In this document: positions 45,344 through 56,665 of the stretch, piece by piece
How positions within the stretch are numbered: position 1 is the stretch's first letter
How the letters are laid out: the number at the start of each line of letters is the position of its first letter
Origin: Steroidobacteraceae bacterium
GTDB taxonomy: Bacteria > Pseudomonadota > Gammaproteobacteria > Steroidobacterales > Steroidobacteraceae
Direction: 5' to 3'
Assembly (NCBI GenBank): GCA_019634915.1
Contig: JAHCAN010000018.1
Location: 1 to 58,923 of the forward strand
Length of the DNA stretch: 58,923 nucleotides
Made by a program: the position numbers and the translations under genes
The notes under the pieces: generated by a model
Seen by the model: the letters and a program-made list of their open reading frames with translations, nothing else
Databases searched by the model: none
Told to the model about the DNA's origin: nothing

Positions 45344-47365
45344 ATGAAGCGCTTGCCGCTCGCACTCGCAGGAGCAGTCGCGATGACCTTCGGTTCCATC
45401 TCCGCGTCGGCTGCCGACGCCGGCCCACTGATTCCGCGCGCCGCGCTGTTCGGCAATCCGACGCAGACCCAGGCGCGGCTGTCCCCCGACGGCAAGCACC
45501 TCTCGTACATCGCGCCGCGCGACGGCGTGCTGAACGTGTGGGTCGCGCCGTTCGGCAGGCTCGACGAGGCGAAGCCGATCACGCAGGACACGAAGCGCGG
45601 CATCCGCCAGCATTTCTGGTCCTACGACAACAGGCACGTGCTGTACCTGCAGGACCAGGGCGGCGACGAGAACTGGCGCGTGCACAGTGTCGAGGTTGCC
45701 ACCGGCAAGGACATCGACCTGACGCCGCTCGCGGGCGTGCAGGCGCAGCTGCTCGGCGCGAGCCCGTGGCGGCCCGACGTGGTGCTCGTCGGCCTGAACG
45801 ACCGCAAGCCCGAATGGCATGATCTCTACGAGATCGTGATCGCGACCGGTGAGCGCAAGCTGGTCGAGCAGAACGACCAGGAGTTCGCCGGCTATCTCGA
45901 GGACGGGGGCCTGAAGCCGCGCATCGCGGTCAAGTTCGGCGCCGACGTCAACGAGATGTTCGTGCGCAACATCAAGGGTGGCTGGGACAGCCTGCTGAAA
46001 TACGGCCCGGAGGATTCGCAGACCACGCGCCCGATCGTGATCGAGGGCGAGGGCACGAATGCGCTGCTGGTCTCGTCGATCGGCCGTGACACCGCCGCGC
46101 TCGTGCGCGTGGACCTCACGACGCGCGCGCAGACGGTGCTCGGCGTCAGCGACCGCGCCGACGTCGCCGACGTGTGGATCGAGCCGGTGTCGCATCGGCC
46201 GCAGGCGTGGTCGGCCAACTACCTCGTCAATTCGATCACCGCGCTGACGCCGCAGGCGCAGAAGGACATCGACACGCTGACGAAGGCGCTCGGCCCGCAG
46301 TTCGAGGTCACGAGCCGCACGCTCGACGATCGCAAGTGGGTCGTCGTGGTCGACGATCCGGTCACCTCGCTCGTGACCTGGCTCTACGACCGCGACAGCG
46401 GTGCGGTGACCAAGCTGTTCGACCAGCGTCCGGCACTCGTCGGCGCGCCGCTCGCGCCGATGCTGCCGCTCGAGATCGAGTCACGCGACGGTCTCAATCT
46501 CGTCGCCTACCTGACATTGCCGAAGGGCTCGGACGCGAACGGCGACGGCCGTCCGGACCGGCCGCTGCCGCTGGTGCTGAACGTGCACGGCGGCCCGTGG
46601 GCGCGCGACAGTTACGGCTTCGACCCCGAGCACCAGTGGCTCGCGAACCGCGGCTACGCGGTGCTGTCGGTGAACTACCGCGGCTCGACCGGCTTCGGCA
46701 AGCGATTCATCAACAGCGGCAATCGCGAGTGGGCTGCGAAGATGCACGACGATCTGCTCGATGCCGTCGATTTCGCGGTGCGCGAGAAGATCACGACCGC
46801 CGACAGCGTCGCGATCTACGGCGGCTCCTATGGCGGCTACGCGACGCTGGTCGGCCTGACGTTCACGCCCGAGCGCTTCGCCTGCGGCGTCGACATCGTC
46901 GGACCCTCGAACCTCGAGACGCTGCTCGGTTCGATCCCGCCGTACTGGAAGTCGTTCTTCGAGGAGCTGGCGCTGCGGGTCGGCGACCCGCGCACCGAAG
47001 AGGGGCGCAAGCTGCTGCGGGAGCGCTCGCCGCTGACGCACGTCGCGGCGATCTCGCGGCCGCTGCTGATCATGCAGGGCGCGAACGATCCGCGCGTCAA
47101 GCAGGCCGAATCCGACCAGATCGTCGCGGCGATGAAGGCGAAGAAGCTGCCGGTCACCTATGTCCTTTATCCGGACGAGGGCCACGGCTTCGCGCGCGCG
47201 CCGAACCGCACCTCCTCGTACGCGATCTCCGAGGGCTTCCTGTCGAAGTGCCTCGGCGGGCGCTACGAGAGCGTCGGCAACGATTTCGACGGCTCGAGCG
47301 TGCAGGTCCTGGAAGGCGCCGACTTCGTGCCGGGCCTCGCCGATGCGCTCAAGCGCATGAAGTGA
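45344..47365 (+). CDS. S9 (prolyl oligopeptidase-type) serine peptidase, exported
   Basis: A 673-residue peptidase with a Sec signal peptide ([20 protein letters not shown], cleavage after ASA). It has an N-terminal beta-propeller (about 40-370) beginning [17 protein letters not shown], followed by the alpha/beta hydrolase catalytic domain. The nucleophile is Ser495 in [10 protein letters not shown], the Asp is in [10 protein letters not shown] and the His in PDEGHGFAR. These enzymes trim peptides, often after Pro or as acylaminoacyl/dipeptidyl peptidases, here in the periplasm. YgiQ follows 20 bp after its stop but is probably unrelated in function. Confidence 0.9.
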   Translation: MKRLPLALAGAVAMTFGSISASAADAGPLIPRAALFGNPTQTQARLSPDGKHLSYIAPRDGVLNVWVAPFGRLDEAKPITQDTKRGIRQHFWSYDNRHVLYLQDQGGDENWRVHSVEVATGKDIDLTPLAGVQAQLLGASPWRPDVVLVGLNDRKPEWHDLYEIVIATGERKLVEQNDQEFAGYLEDGGLKPRIAVKFGADVNEMFVRNIKGGWDSLLKYGPEDSQTTRPIVIEGEGTNALLVSSIGRDTAALVRVDLTTRAQTVLGVSDRADVADVWIEPVSHRPQAWSANYLVNSITALTPQAQKDIDTLTKALGPQFEVTSRTLDDRKWVVVVDDPVTSLVTWLYDRDSGAVTKLFDQRPALVGAPLAPMLPLEIESRDGLNLVAYLTLPKGSDANGDGRPDRPLPLVLNVHGGPWARDSYGFDPEHQWLANRGYAVLSVNYRGSTGFGKRFINSGNREWAAKMHDDLLDAVDFAVREKITTADSVAIYGGSYGGYATLVGLTFTPERFACGVDIVGPSNLETLLGSIPPYWKSFFEELALRVGDPRTEEGRKLLRERSPLTHVAAISRPLLIMQGANDPRVKQAESDQIVAAMKAKKLPVTYVLYPDEGHGFARAPNRTSSYAISEGFLSKCLGGRYESVGNDFDGSSVQVLEGADFVPGLADALKRMK

Positions 47366-47385
47366 CGCGCGCCGGAGCGCCGGGC

Positions 47386-49424
<2,039 letters not shown>

Positions 49425-49428
<4 letters not shown>

Positions 49429-50321
49429 GCCGCGCGGTGCAGGCGGGCAGCGCACCGGCGATCACGCCTTTCCACGACGCGGTGACCGGCACGTTCACCT
49501 ATCTCGTCGCCGATCCGGCGACGCGATGCGCGGCCATCATCGATCCCGTGCTCGACTATGACGCGCGGGCCGGGCGCACGGCGACACGCTCGGCAGAGGC
49601 CGTGCTCGCGGCGCTGCGCGCGGGCAATCTCACGCTCGAGTGGATCCTCGAGACGCATGCGCACGCCGATCACCTGAGCGCGGCGGCCTGGCTTGCGGCG
49701 CAGGCGGGCGGGCGCGTCGCGATCGGCGAGGGCATCCGCGACGTGCAGCGGGTCTTCGCGCCGCTCTACGGTTTCAGTGCCGCCGAGTGTCCGCAGGACG
49801 GCTCGCAGTTCGACCACCTGCTCGCCGACGGCGAAACCTTTCCGCTCGGCGGGCTCGAAGTGCGGGTCATGGCGCTGCCCGGACACACGAGCGACGGCAT
49901 CGCCTACCTGGTCGGCGACGCGGCGTTCATCGGCGACACGTTGTTCATGCCCGAGGCGGGCAGCGCGCGCACCGATTTCCCGGGCGGCGACGCGGGCCGG
50001 CTCTACGACTCGGTGCAGCGGCTTTACTCGCTGCCGGCGGCGACGCGGCTCTTCGTGTGCCACGACTATCCGGCGGACGGCCAGGCGCCGCGCTGCGAGA
50101 CCAGCGTCGACGCGCAGCAGCGCGGCAATCTCCATCTGCGCGCCGGCACGACCCGCGAGGAGTTCGTCGCGCTGCGCGAGGCGCGCGATGCGGGTCTCGC
50201 GCTGCCCGCGTTGATCATTCCCGCATTGCAGGTGAATATCCGTGCCGGCGCGCTGCCCGCGCCGGGCCCGAGCGGAATCGCGTATCTGCGCACGCCGCTC
50301 GACGTGTTCGGCCGCGCCTGA
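49425..50321 (+). CDS. MBL-fold protein, persulfide dioxygenase (ETHE1)-like
   Basis: A 298-residue metallo-beta-lactamase-fold protein. The metal motif is [12 protein letters not shown] (HxHxDH), followed by the second His in [14 protein letters not shown] and the Asp in [20 protein letters not shown]. The latter block, followed by [10 protein letters not shown], is diagnostic for the ETHE1/persulfide dioxygenase and Blh/BigR-associated group. These oxidise glutathione persulfide to sulfite using a single iron. Translation is coupled to ygiQ through a 4-bp overlap. Confidence 0.88.
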
Positions 50322-50337
50322 GCCGATGGAGGATCGC

Positions 50338-50724
50338 ATGACCCGGGATGCCCGCTGGATCATCACGCTCGCCGCGCTGCTCGTCGCGCTCGCGACGGCG
50401 CTCGGCGCGTTCGGCGCCCACGGCCTGCGGAACGTGCTCGCGCCCGAGCGTCTCGAGGTATTCGAGACCGGCGTGCGCTACCAGTTCTATCACGCGCTCG
50501 GACTGCTGGCCATCGGTCTCTCGGTCGTCGCGCGCGAGCGGCGCGGCGTGCGGATCGCCGCGCGGCTGATCGTCGCCGGGATCGTCTGCTTCGCGGGCAG
50601 CATCTTCGCGCTCACGTTCGGCGCGCCCGCCGCGCTCGGCATCGTGACGCCGTTCGGCGGGCTGCTGCTGATGGCCGGCTGGGTGCTGTTCGCGCTGACG
50701 GCCTGGTCGGCGCGCGGCGGCTGA
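50338..50724 (+). CDS. DUF423 small membrane protein
   Basis: A 128-residue protein with four membrane helices, matching DUF423 (YgdD-like): LAALLVALATALGAFGAHGL, then YQFYHALGLLAIGL, then VAGIVCFAGSIFAL, then VTPFGGLLLMAGWVLFA. The conserved FGAHGL and ..YHA..L.. blocks are present. ATG 50338 is chosen because GGAGGA lies 4 bases before it; ATG 50326 also exists. Function is unknown. Its stop abuts that of the convergent YpfJ-type gene (TGATCA). Confidence 0.85.
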   Translation: MTRDARWIITLAALLVALATALGAFGAHGLRNVLAPERLEVFETGVRYQFYHALGLLAIGLSVVARERRGVRIAARLIVAGIVCFAGSIFALTFGAPAALGIVTPFGGLLLMAGWVLFALTAWSARGG

Positions 50725-51570
50725 TCAGCTGCCCGCGAACGTGTCGCAGGACTCGAGCCGGCCGTCGCGATAACCGCGCTGGAACCAGCTCATGCGCTGT
50801 TCGGATGAGCCGTGCGTGAACGACTCCGGCACGACCTGGCCCTGCGCCCGACGCTGCAGCGTATCGTCGCCGACCGCGGCGGCGGCCCGCAGACCCTCCT
50901 CGATGTCGCCGGGCTCGAGGATCTGCTGCTGCTGATCGGCGTAGTGCGCCCAGATGCCGGCGTAGCAGTCGGCCTGCAATTCGACCCGCACCTGCATCTG
51001 GTTGCGCTGCACCTCGCCCATGCTCTGCTGCGCCGACTGCACCTTGCCGAGCGTGCCGAGCACGTTCTGCACGTGATGGCCGACCTCGTGGGCGAGCACG
51101 TAGGCCTGCGCGAAATCGCCCGGCGCCTGCAGGTTGCCGGCGAGCTCGTTGAAGAAAGCGAGATCGATGTAGACCTTCTGGTCGCTCGGGCAATAGAACG
51201 GCCCCATCGCCGATTGCGCGAAGCCGCAGCCCGAGGCGTGCCCGCCGGAGAACAACGCGAGCGTGGGTGCCGGGTACTGCGCGCCGCGCTGGCGGAAGAT
51301 TTCGGTCCAGACATCTTCCGTCGCGCCGAGCATCGCGGCGATCTGGTTGCCCGCAGTGTCGCCCGGCGTGCCGGGCGCCACGGCCGGCGCACTCTGCGTG
51401 CCGCCCATGTCGCCCATCAGTCCGAGCATCGTCAGCGGATTGATGCCGAGGAAATAGCCGATCACCAGCACGACGATCGTGCCGAGGCCAAATTTCATTC
51501 CGGGGCGGCCCGATGGCTGGCCGCGGTAATCCTCGACGTTGGTGCTGCGTCGGCTGCCACCCAGGCGCAT
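50725..51570 (-). CDS. ypfJ: Neutral zinc metallopeptidase, YpfJ family
   Basis: A 281-residue membrane-anchored protein: a short basic N-terminus (MRLGGSRRSTNVEDYRGQ), one helix (about 27-45, GLGTIVVLVIGYFLGINPL), then the peptidase domain. The zinc-binding HEVGHH motif (HExxH) sits in AQAYVLAHEVGHHVQNVLG, and the third ligand is probably the Glu in RVELQADCYAGIW. Blocks such as CPSDQKVYIDLAFFNEL and SSEQRMSWFQRGYRDG are typical of YpfJ. The substrate is unknown. It is divergent from hrpB with about 115 bp between starts. Confidence 0.9.
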   Translation of the reverse strand: MRLGGSRRSTNVEDYRGQPSGRPGMKFGLGTIVVLVIGYFLGINPLTMLGLMGDMGGTQSAPAVAPGTPGDTAGNQIAAMLGATEDVWTEIFRQRGAQYPAPTLALFSGGHASGCGFAQSAMGPFYCPSDQKVYIDLAFFNELAGNLQAPGDFAQAYVLAHEVGHHVQNVLGTLGKVQSAQQSMGEVQRNQMQVRVELQADCYAGIWAHYADQQQQILEPGDIEEGLRAAAAVGDDTLQRRAQGQVVPESFTHGSSEQRMSWFQRGYRDGRLESCDTFAGS

Positions 51571-51687
51571 GACGGAATCCACTCGAAAGGAAGGAGCCCG
51601 CAGCTTACAGCGAACCGCCGGCAGCGGACAGCGTGCGGCCGGAACGCCGGCGCCGGCCGAGCTGGCTCCGGCCGCTAGAATGCGCCG

Positions 51688-54249
51688 GTGACAGCAGAGA
51701 GAACCCCGCGCCCGCCGCCGGGCCCGCCAGCGTCCGGACTGCCGGTCGACGAGGCACTGCCCGCATTGCGGGCCGCGCTGCGCGATGCGCGCGCCGCAGT
51801 GCTGCAGGCGCCACCCGGCGCGGGCAAGAGCACGGTCGTGCCGCTCGCGCTGCTCGACGAGCCCTGGGTTGCGGGAAGGCGCCTGCTCGTGCTCGAGCCG
51901 CGGCGGCTCGCCGCGCGCACGGTCGCCGAGCGCATGGCGGCGACGCTGGGCGAGCGGGTCGGCGAGCGCGTCGGCTACCGGATGCGGCTCGAGACGAAAG
52001 TGTCGCGCGCGACGCGCATCGAAGTACTCACCGAGGGCGTGCTCACGCGCCGCCTGCAGCACGACCCGTCGCTCGAGGACGCGGCGGCGGTGCTGTTCGA
52101 CGAATTCCACGAGCGCAGCCTGCAGGCCGATCTCGGTCTCGCGCTCACGCTCGAAGCGCGCGCGGCGCTGCGGCCCGACCTGCGCATCGTGCTGATGTCG
52201 GCGACGCTCGACGGCGGCGCGGCGGCGAAGCTGATCGATGCACCGATCGTCACCGCGGCGGGTCGCATGTTCGGGGTCGAGACCCGCTATCTCGGTCGCG
52301 GCCTGCCGGCGCTGCCCGGCGAGGCCGAATCGCCCGAGCGCCTCGTCACGCTGGCGATCCTGCGCGCCTTGCGCGAGGAGCGCGGCGACGTGCTCGCCTT
52401 CCTGCCCGGTGCGGGCGAAATCCGCCGCGTGGCCGGCATGCTCGAGGCCTCGCAGCAGCCCGGCGATATCGACCTGCGCCTGCTTTACGGCGAGCTCGCC
52501 GGCGAGGCGCAGATCGCCGCACTCGAGCCGGCGGCTGCCGGACGGCGCCGCGTCGTGCTCGCGACCAACATCGCCGAGACGAGCCTGACGATCCCCGGCG
52601 TGCGCGTCGTCGTCGACAGCGGGCTCGTGCGGCGCGCCGCCTTCGATCCGGTCAGCGGCATGGGCCGCCTCGAGACGCGGCGCATCTCGCGCGCTTCCGC
52701 CGACCAGCGCCAGGGCCGCGCGGGCCGCACCGGGCCCGGCGTGTGCTACCGGCTGTGGGGCGAGGGCGCGCAACGCAGCCTCGCGCCGTTCACGCCCGCC
52801 GAAATCCTCGAGGCCGACCTCGCGCCGCTTGCGCTCGAGCTGGCCGCCTGGGGCGCCGTCGATGCCGGCCACCTCGCATGGCTCGATCCGCCGCCGGCCG
52901 CGCAGCTCGCGAGCGCGCGCGACCTGCTGCGCTGGCTCGGCACGCTCGATCGCGGGCTGCGCATCACCGCGCACGGTCGCGCGATGGCCGAGCTGCCGGT
53001 GCATCCGCGTCTCGCGCACATGCTGCTGCGCGCGCGCGAGCTGCACGCCACCGCGCTCGCGGCCGACATCGCCGCGCTGCTTGGTGAGCGCGACGTATTG
53101 CGCGGCGTCGATCGCGATGCGGATTTGCGCACGCGCCTCGATGTCTTGCGCGGACGCGGCCCGGTTGCGGTGGACGTCGATCGCGGTACGCTCGAGCGCG
53201 TGCGCCGCGCCGCACAGCAGTTGCGCGCGCAACTGGCCGGCGGCGCGCGCGGAGCGCGGGAGCAGGACCGTGGCGACATCGAGCCCGGCGAACTGCTCGC
53301 GCTCGCCTATCCCGATCGCATCGGTCGCCGGCGCGCCGACGGGGAGCGGCGGTACGCGCTGTCGAACGGCCGCGGCGCGCAGTTCCCGCGCGCGGATACC
53401 GTCTCGGCGAGCGAGTTCATCGCGGTGGCCGCGATCGACGCCGGCGAGCGCGAGGCGCGCATCCGGCTCGCCGCGCCGCTGACGCGCGCGGCACTCGAAC
53501 GCCTGTTCGCCGACGACATCGAAACTCAGGACCTGCTCGAATGGGACCCGCGCGCCGAGGCGGTGAGCGCGCGCCGCGTGCGGCGCATCGGGGCGCTGGT
53601 GCTCGACGAACGGGCACTGCGCGAGCCGCCCGCCGGTGCCGCGGAGGCCGCGATGCTCGACGGCGTGCGCGCGCTCGGCCTCGGCGCGCTGCCGTGGAGC
53701 GAAGGGGCGCGCCAGCTGCAGCAACGCGTGGCGTTCGTGCGCGCGCTCGGGATCGGCGGCGACTGGCCCGATCTCGGCGATGCGGCGCTCGAGGCCAGCC
53801 TCGGGCAATGGCTCACGCCGTGGCTCGCCGGCATCACGCGCCGCTCGCAGCTTGCGCGGCTGTCGATGGGCGAGATCCTCGCGTCACGGCTCGCGCACGA
53901 TCGGCGCCAGGCCCTCGCGCGGCTAGCGCCGACGCAGCTGACGATGCCCACGGGCTCGAAACTGCCGGTCGACTACAGCGATCCCGCGGCGCCCTCCGTG
54001 GCAGTCCGCCTGCAGGAAGTGTTCGGGCTCGCGGCCACCCCGCGCATCGGCGATGGCCGGGTCGCCGTGACGTTCACGCTGCTCTCGCCCGCGCGGCGGC
54101 CCGTGCAGGTGACGCGCGATCTCGCCAGCTTCTGGCGCAACGGCTACGCGGAGGTGCGCAAGGACCTGCGCGGCCGCTACCCGAAGCACCACTGGCCCGA
54201 GAATCCGCTCGACGCCGAACCGACGCGCGGGCCGAAGCGACGGCGCTGA
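51688..54249 (+). CDS. hrpB: ATP-dependent helicase HrpB
   Basis: An 853-residue DEAH-like RNA/DNA helicase. Motif I is QAPPGAGKSTVVPLALL, motif II reads DEFHERSL (DEFH, the HrpB signature), motif III SATLDG, motif V ATNIAETSLTIPGV and motif VI QRQGRAGRTGPG. The C-terminal HrpB-specific domain ends with ...YPKHHWPENPLDAEPTRG, the usual family tail. Length agrees with the usual 810-850. Start is GTG 51688. Hfq- or ribosome-linked roles are proposed for the family; the exact job is unsettled. Confidence 0.92.
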   Translation: MTAERTPRPPPGPPASGLPVDEALPALRAALRDARAAVLQAPPGAGKSTVVPLALLDEPWVAGRRLLVLEPRRLAARTVAERMAATLGERVGERVGYRMRLETKVSRATRIEVLTEGVLTRRLQHDPSLEDAAAVLFDEFHERSLQADLGLALTLEARAALRPDLRIVLMSATLDGGAAAKLIDAPIVTAAGRMFGVETRYLGRGLPALPGEAESPERLVTLAILRALREERGDVLAFLPGAGEIRRVAGMLEASQQPGDIDLRLLYGELAGEAQIAALEPAAAGRRRVVLATNIAETSLTIPGVRVVVDSGLVRRAAFDPVSGMGRLETRRISRASADQRQGRAGRTGPGVCYRLWGEGAQRSLAPFTPAEILEADLAPLALELAAWGAVDAGHLAWLDPPPAAQLASARDLLRWLGTLDRGLRITAHGRAMAELPVHPRLAHMLLRARELHATALAADIAALLGERDVLRGVDRDADLRTRLDVLRGRGPVAVDVDRGTLERVRRAAQQLRAQLAGGARGAREQDRGDIEPGELLALAYPDRIGRRRADGERRYALSNGRGAQFPRADTVSASEFIAVAAIDAGEREARIRLAAPLTRAALERLFADDIETQDLLEWDPRAEAVSARRVRRIGALVLDERALREPPAGAAEAAMLDGVRALGLGALPWSEGARQLQQRVAFVRALGIGGDWPDLGDAALEASLGQWLTPWLAGITRRSQLARLSMGEILASRLAHDRRQALARLAPTQLTMPTGSKLPVDYSDPAAPSVAVRLQEVFGLAATPRIGDGRVAVTFTLLSPARRPVQVTRDLASFWRNGYAEVRKDLRGRYPKHHWPENPLDAEPTRGPKRRR

Positions 54250-54270
54250 TCCGGCCCGCGCGGCCGGCGC

Positions 54271-55044
54271 TCAGATGCGCCGGTACACGTGCACGAAACG
54301 ATCGGTCCTGCCGCGGATCGCCGGGTCGAAGACGTTCTGCTCGTGTGTGTCGGCGGCATTGCGCAGGCCGTCCCAGGTCTTCTCGAGCCGGAACCCGTGG
54401 CTCTCGATGTCCTGCTTCGCGAAGGTCTCGTCGATGCGATGCAGCTCCTGCGCAGCGTCCTTGCCCGTACCGCCCTTGGCGGCGTGATCGACGATCAGGA
54501 ACACGCCGCCCGGCTTCAGCGCGGCGTGGATCTGGTCGAGGAAATGTCCCGCGTTGATCGGCGCCCAGCCGTTCTGCTCGTCGACGTGGTACAGATCGTG
54601 GTACGACATCACGATCAGTGCGCCGTCCAGATCGCTCTCGCCGAGGCGCAGGTCGCAGCTCTCGACCAGCATCGGCCGGACATTCTTCAGGCGATCGTCC
54701 TTCAGGCGATCTTTCAGTTCCTCGCGCGCATAACCCTGGTATGCGGTGTTGTTCAGCAGCAGCACGCTGCCGCCCGGACCGACGACGTCGCTCAGCAGCT
54801 CGGAGTAATAGCCGCCGCCCGCGAAAATGTCGGCCACCTTCATGCCGGGTGCGAAGCCGGCGAGCGCCAGCACGTCCGCCGGGCGATCGCGCTCGTCGCG
54901 TGTGCGGTCCTTCGCAGGACGCGCGGGATCGGCGATCGCGCGGGTGTAAACGGCGGCCGGCACGTCGCCCGCGCTCGCGGGCGGTGCAGCGAGCGGCAGC
55001 GCGGCGAACAGCGGCGAAACGAAAGCAAGCATGACGAGGCGCAT
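54271..55044 (-). CDS. Exported methyltransferase-like protein
   Basis: A 257-residue protein with a Sec signal peptide (MRLVMLAFVSPLFAALPLAA, then PPASAGD), followed by a class I SAM-binding fold: LALAGFAPGMKVADIFAGGG (motif I), GPGGSVLLLNNT and ALIVMSYHDLYHVDE. A KPGGVFLIVDH block precedes a helical end. Such methyltransferase-like proteins with signal peptides are known in proteobacteria, but the periplasm holds no SAM, so the activity there is a puzzle. Start 55044 has a GGGGAG ribosome site. Confidence 0.8.
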   Translation of the reverse strand: MRLVMLAFVSPLFAALPLAAPPASAGDVPAAVYTRAIADPARPAKDRTRDERDRPADVLALAGFAPGMKVADIFAGGGYYSELLSDVVGPGGSVLLLNNTAYQGYAREELKDRLKDDRLKNVRPMLVESCDLRLGESDLDGALIVMSYHDLYHVDEQNGWAPINAGHFLDQIHAALKPGGVFLIVDHAAKGGTGKDAAQELHRIDETFAKQDIESHGFRLEKTWDGLRNAADTHEQNVFDPAIRGRTDRFVHVYRRI

Positions 55045-55173
55045 GACGATCTCCCCCGAAAATGGATGCGCGATCATGCACGCGCGCCGAGCCGGATCGA
55101 ACGCCCGCCGCGGTCAGCCGCCCGGATGCTGCGACGAGTCGCCGCGGGACGCCGCGTGGCCGAGCCGGAGCGA

Positions 55174-55767
55174 ATGCGGCATCCTAGGGGAGTGAAGACC
55201 CTCGCACGACTCGTCGCGACGCTCTCGCAACGCTGGTGGGCGATCGTGCTGCTCGGCGCACTGATTGCGCTGATGGCGCGGCGGCTGATCGAGCTCAGCG
55301 CAAGGATGCGGCTGCTCACCGGCCACGCGGTGTTCGACCTGCAGGGCGCGCTCGGCATCGAGGGCATGCGCGCGCAACTCGCGCACTACACGCCCGAGGC
55401 GGTGCGCCTCTACGGCCGTTTCTCGTCGATCGACTTCTTCTTCCCGTTCCTGAATGCGCTGTTCTGGGCGGCGCTCGCGGCCTGGGGGCTGCGCCGCGCG
55501 CGACCGGCACTGTTCGCCACGGGCGCGTGGCAGCGCTGGCTGCCATGGGCCTTTGTCGGCTGCATATTCGACTGGATCGAGAACGTGACCAACGCCTGGC
55601 TGATCGGGCGCTATCCGCCGCTGCACGAGGGCGTGGCGGGCGTCGCGCTGGTCGCGCGCAACGGCCGCATCGTCGCGGTCAGCGCGCTCGCCGTGCTGGC
55701 GCTCGCATTCGCGCTGTGGGGCGCGACCACCTCGATCGCGCGTTTCGTCAACAGGAGGGCGACATGA
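55174..55767 (+). CDS. Hypothetical four-helix membrane protein
   Basis: A 197-residue protein with four likely membrane segments, near residues 20-38, 88-108, 123-142 and 172-190. The conserved-looking centre is FSSIDFFFPFLNALFW and WLPWAFVGCIFDWIENVTN. I do not recognise a family. It is co-transcribed with the next gene (ATGA overlap). ATG 55174 with a GGAG site is preferred; a GTG at 55192 is the alternative. It is divergent from the methyltransferase gene. Confidence 0.7.
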   Translation: MRHPRGVKTLARLVATLSQRWWAIVLLGALIALMARRLIELSARMRLLTGHAVFDLQGALGIEGMRAQLAHYTPEAVRLYGRFSSIDFFFPFLNALFWAALAAWGLRRARPALFATGAWQRWLPWAFVGCIFDWIENVTNAWLIGRYPPLHEGVAGVALVARNGRIVAVSALAVLALAFALWGATTSIARFVNRRAT

Positions 55768-56183
55768 GCTCGCGGGCGATCTTCAGATGGTGCATGGTGG
55801 GCGCGGCGCTGATCATCGGCGGCGTCGCGCTGTATTTCCTGATGGCGTATGTCACCGCCGCGATCGCCATCGCCAACAGCGGCCTGAAGCCGTTCTACCA
55901 GCAGGCCGCGCGCGCGATGTGGATCGGCTACTGCGCGCAACTCGGCGTGCTCGCCGCCGTGCTGCTGTATGCCGCGACCGTCCCACGCGGCATCTCGCGG
56001 CAGGCCGTCATCGTGCTCGCGCTGATGCCGGCGATCAGCACCGTGAACCTGTTCTGGTCCGCCGCGAGCCGCGCCGGTGCCGTCTGCCTCGGCATCGCGG
56101 CCGCGCTGATGGTCCTCGGCGCGCTGTTCTGGCCGCGACCGGCGCCGCCGCTCAGCCCGCCGGAAGACCTTCCAGCAGCGTGA
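55764..56183 (+). CDS. Hypothetical small membrane protein
   Basis: A 139-residue protein with four probable helices: VGAALIIGGVALYFLMAYV, then YCAQLGVLAAVLLYA, then RQAVIVLALMPAISTVNLF, then GIAAALMVLGALFW. An AGGAGGG ribosome site lies just before the ATG, which overlaps the preceding stop. The C-terminus overlaps the end of the convergent DUF1330 gene by about 30 bp. Family and role are unknown. Confidence 0.7.
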   Translation: MSSRAIFRWCMVGAALIIGGVALYFLMAYVTAAIAIANSGLKPFYQQAARAMWIGYCAQLGVLAAVLLYAATVPRGISRQAVIVLALMPAISTVNLFWSAASRAGAVCLGIAAALMVLGALFWPRPAPPLSPPEDLPAA

Positions 56184-56475
56184 CGAAGAAGCTGCCCTTG
56201 CCGGCGCGCAGCGCCTTGGCGGCGGTGTACTCGGGCGAGTGCCAGAACGCGAGCGCGGCCTCCTTCGACGGGAACTTCGAGATCACGATGCTGCGGTTCT
56301 CGGCGTCGCCCTCGATCACCTGGACCTTCACGGCGGGGGTCAGGCTGATGTGCGCGCCGCCGTATTTGGCATAGATCGGCGGCAGCGCGGCGTTGTAGGC
56401 CTTGAAACCTTCGGGATCGGTCACGACGCCCTGCACCAGCAGGTAGGCGGGGCGCGGCGCATTCGGATCGGCCAT
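56152..56475 (-). CDS. DUF1330 protein
   Basis: A 107-residue protein of the dimeric alpha/beta-barrel DUF1330 family: AYLLVQGVVTDPEGFKAYNA, then VQVIEGDAENRSIVISKFPS, then AALAFWHSPEYTAAKALRAG. The last block (FWxSPEYxxxKxLR) is the family signature. The function is not known. ATG 56475 is preceded by a GGAGATAAGG ribosome site. It is convergent with the small membrane protein gene and overlaps its end. Confidence 0.85.
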   Translation of the reverse strand: MADPNAPRPAYLLVQGVVTDPEGFKAYNAALPPIYAKYGGAHISLTPAVKVQVIEGDAENRSIVISKFPSKEAALAFWHSPEYTAAKALRAGKGSFFVTLLEGLPAG

Positions 56476-56551
56476 CCTTATCTCCGGGTAAAGCGGCCAT
56501 GCTAGCGACAGGTGGTCGCTGCATACCACCGTAATGACCCCTAGTCCCGGT

Positions 56552-56572
56552 TAGAATGCGCGCCTGCCCGAC
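56552..56572 (+). promoter_or_regulatory. Likely tRNA promoter region
   Basis: TAGAAT (56552-56557) fits a -10 element and is followed by a GC-rich stretch (GCGCGCC), the discriminator style typical of stable-RNA promoters under stringent control. The tRNA begins 15 bp further on. The -35 is poor. Confidence 0.45.
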
Positions 56573-56645
56573 GGGCCTGTAGCACAGCGGTTAGTGCAGG
56601 GGACTCATAATCCCTTGGTCCTTGGTTCGAATCCAAGCAGGCCCA
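56573..56645 (+). tRNA. tRNA with CAU anticodon, probably tRNA-Ile2 (lysidine-modified)
   Basis: A clean cloverleaf of 73 bases: acceptor GGGCCTG/CAGGCCC, D-arm GCAC/GTGC with 8-base loop, anticodon arm GGGGA/TCCCT with loop CTCATAA (anticodon CAT at 56606-56608), variable loop TGGTC, T-arm CTTGG/CCAAG with TTCGAAT, and discriminator A. The 8-base D-loop and the CTCATAATC.CTTGGTC block match E. coli ileX more closely than elongator tRNA-Met, so tRNA-Ile(k2CAU) is likeliest. CCA is not encoded (GCA follows) and must be added enzymatically. The anticodon alone does not exclude Met. Confidence 0.9.
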
Positions 56646-56665
56646 GCAGGGCAGGAGAGGCACAC

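Noticed and set aside
50725-53808. Minus-strand frame extending the YpfJ-type gene by 750 codons over hrpB
   Set aside because: The extension has shadow composition and lies antisense to hrpB, whose helicase motifs are clear. The family N-terminus fits ATG 51570.
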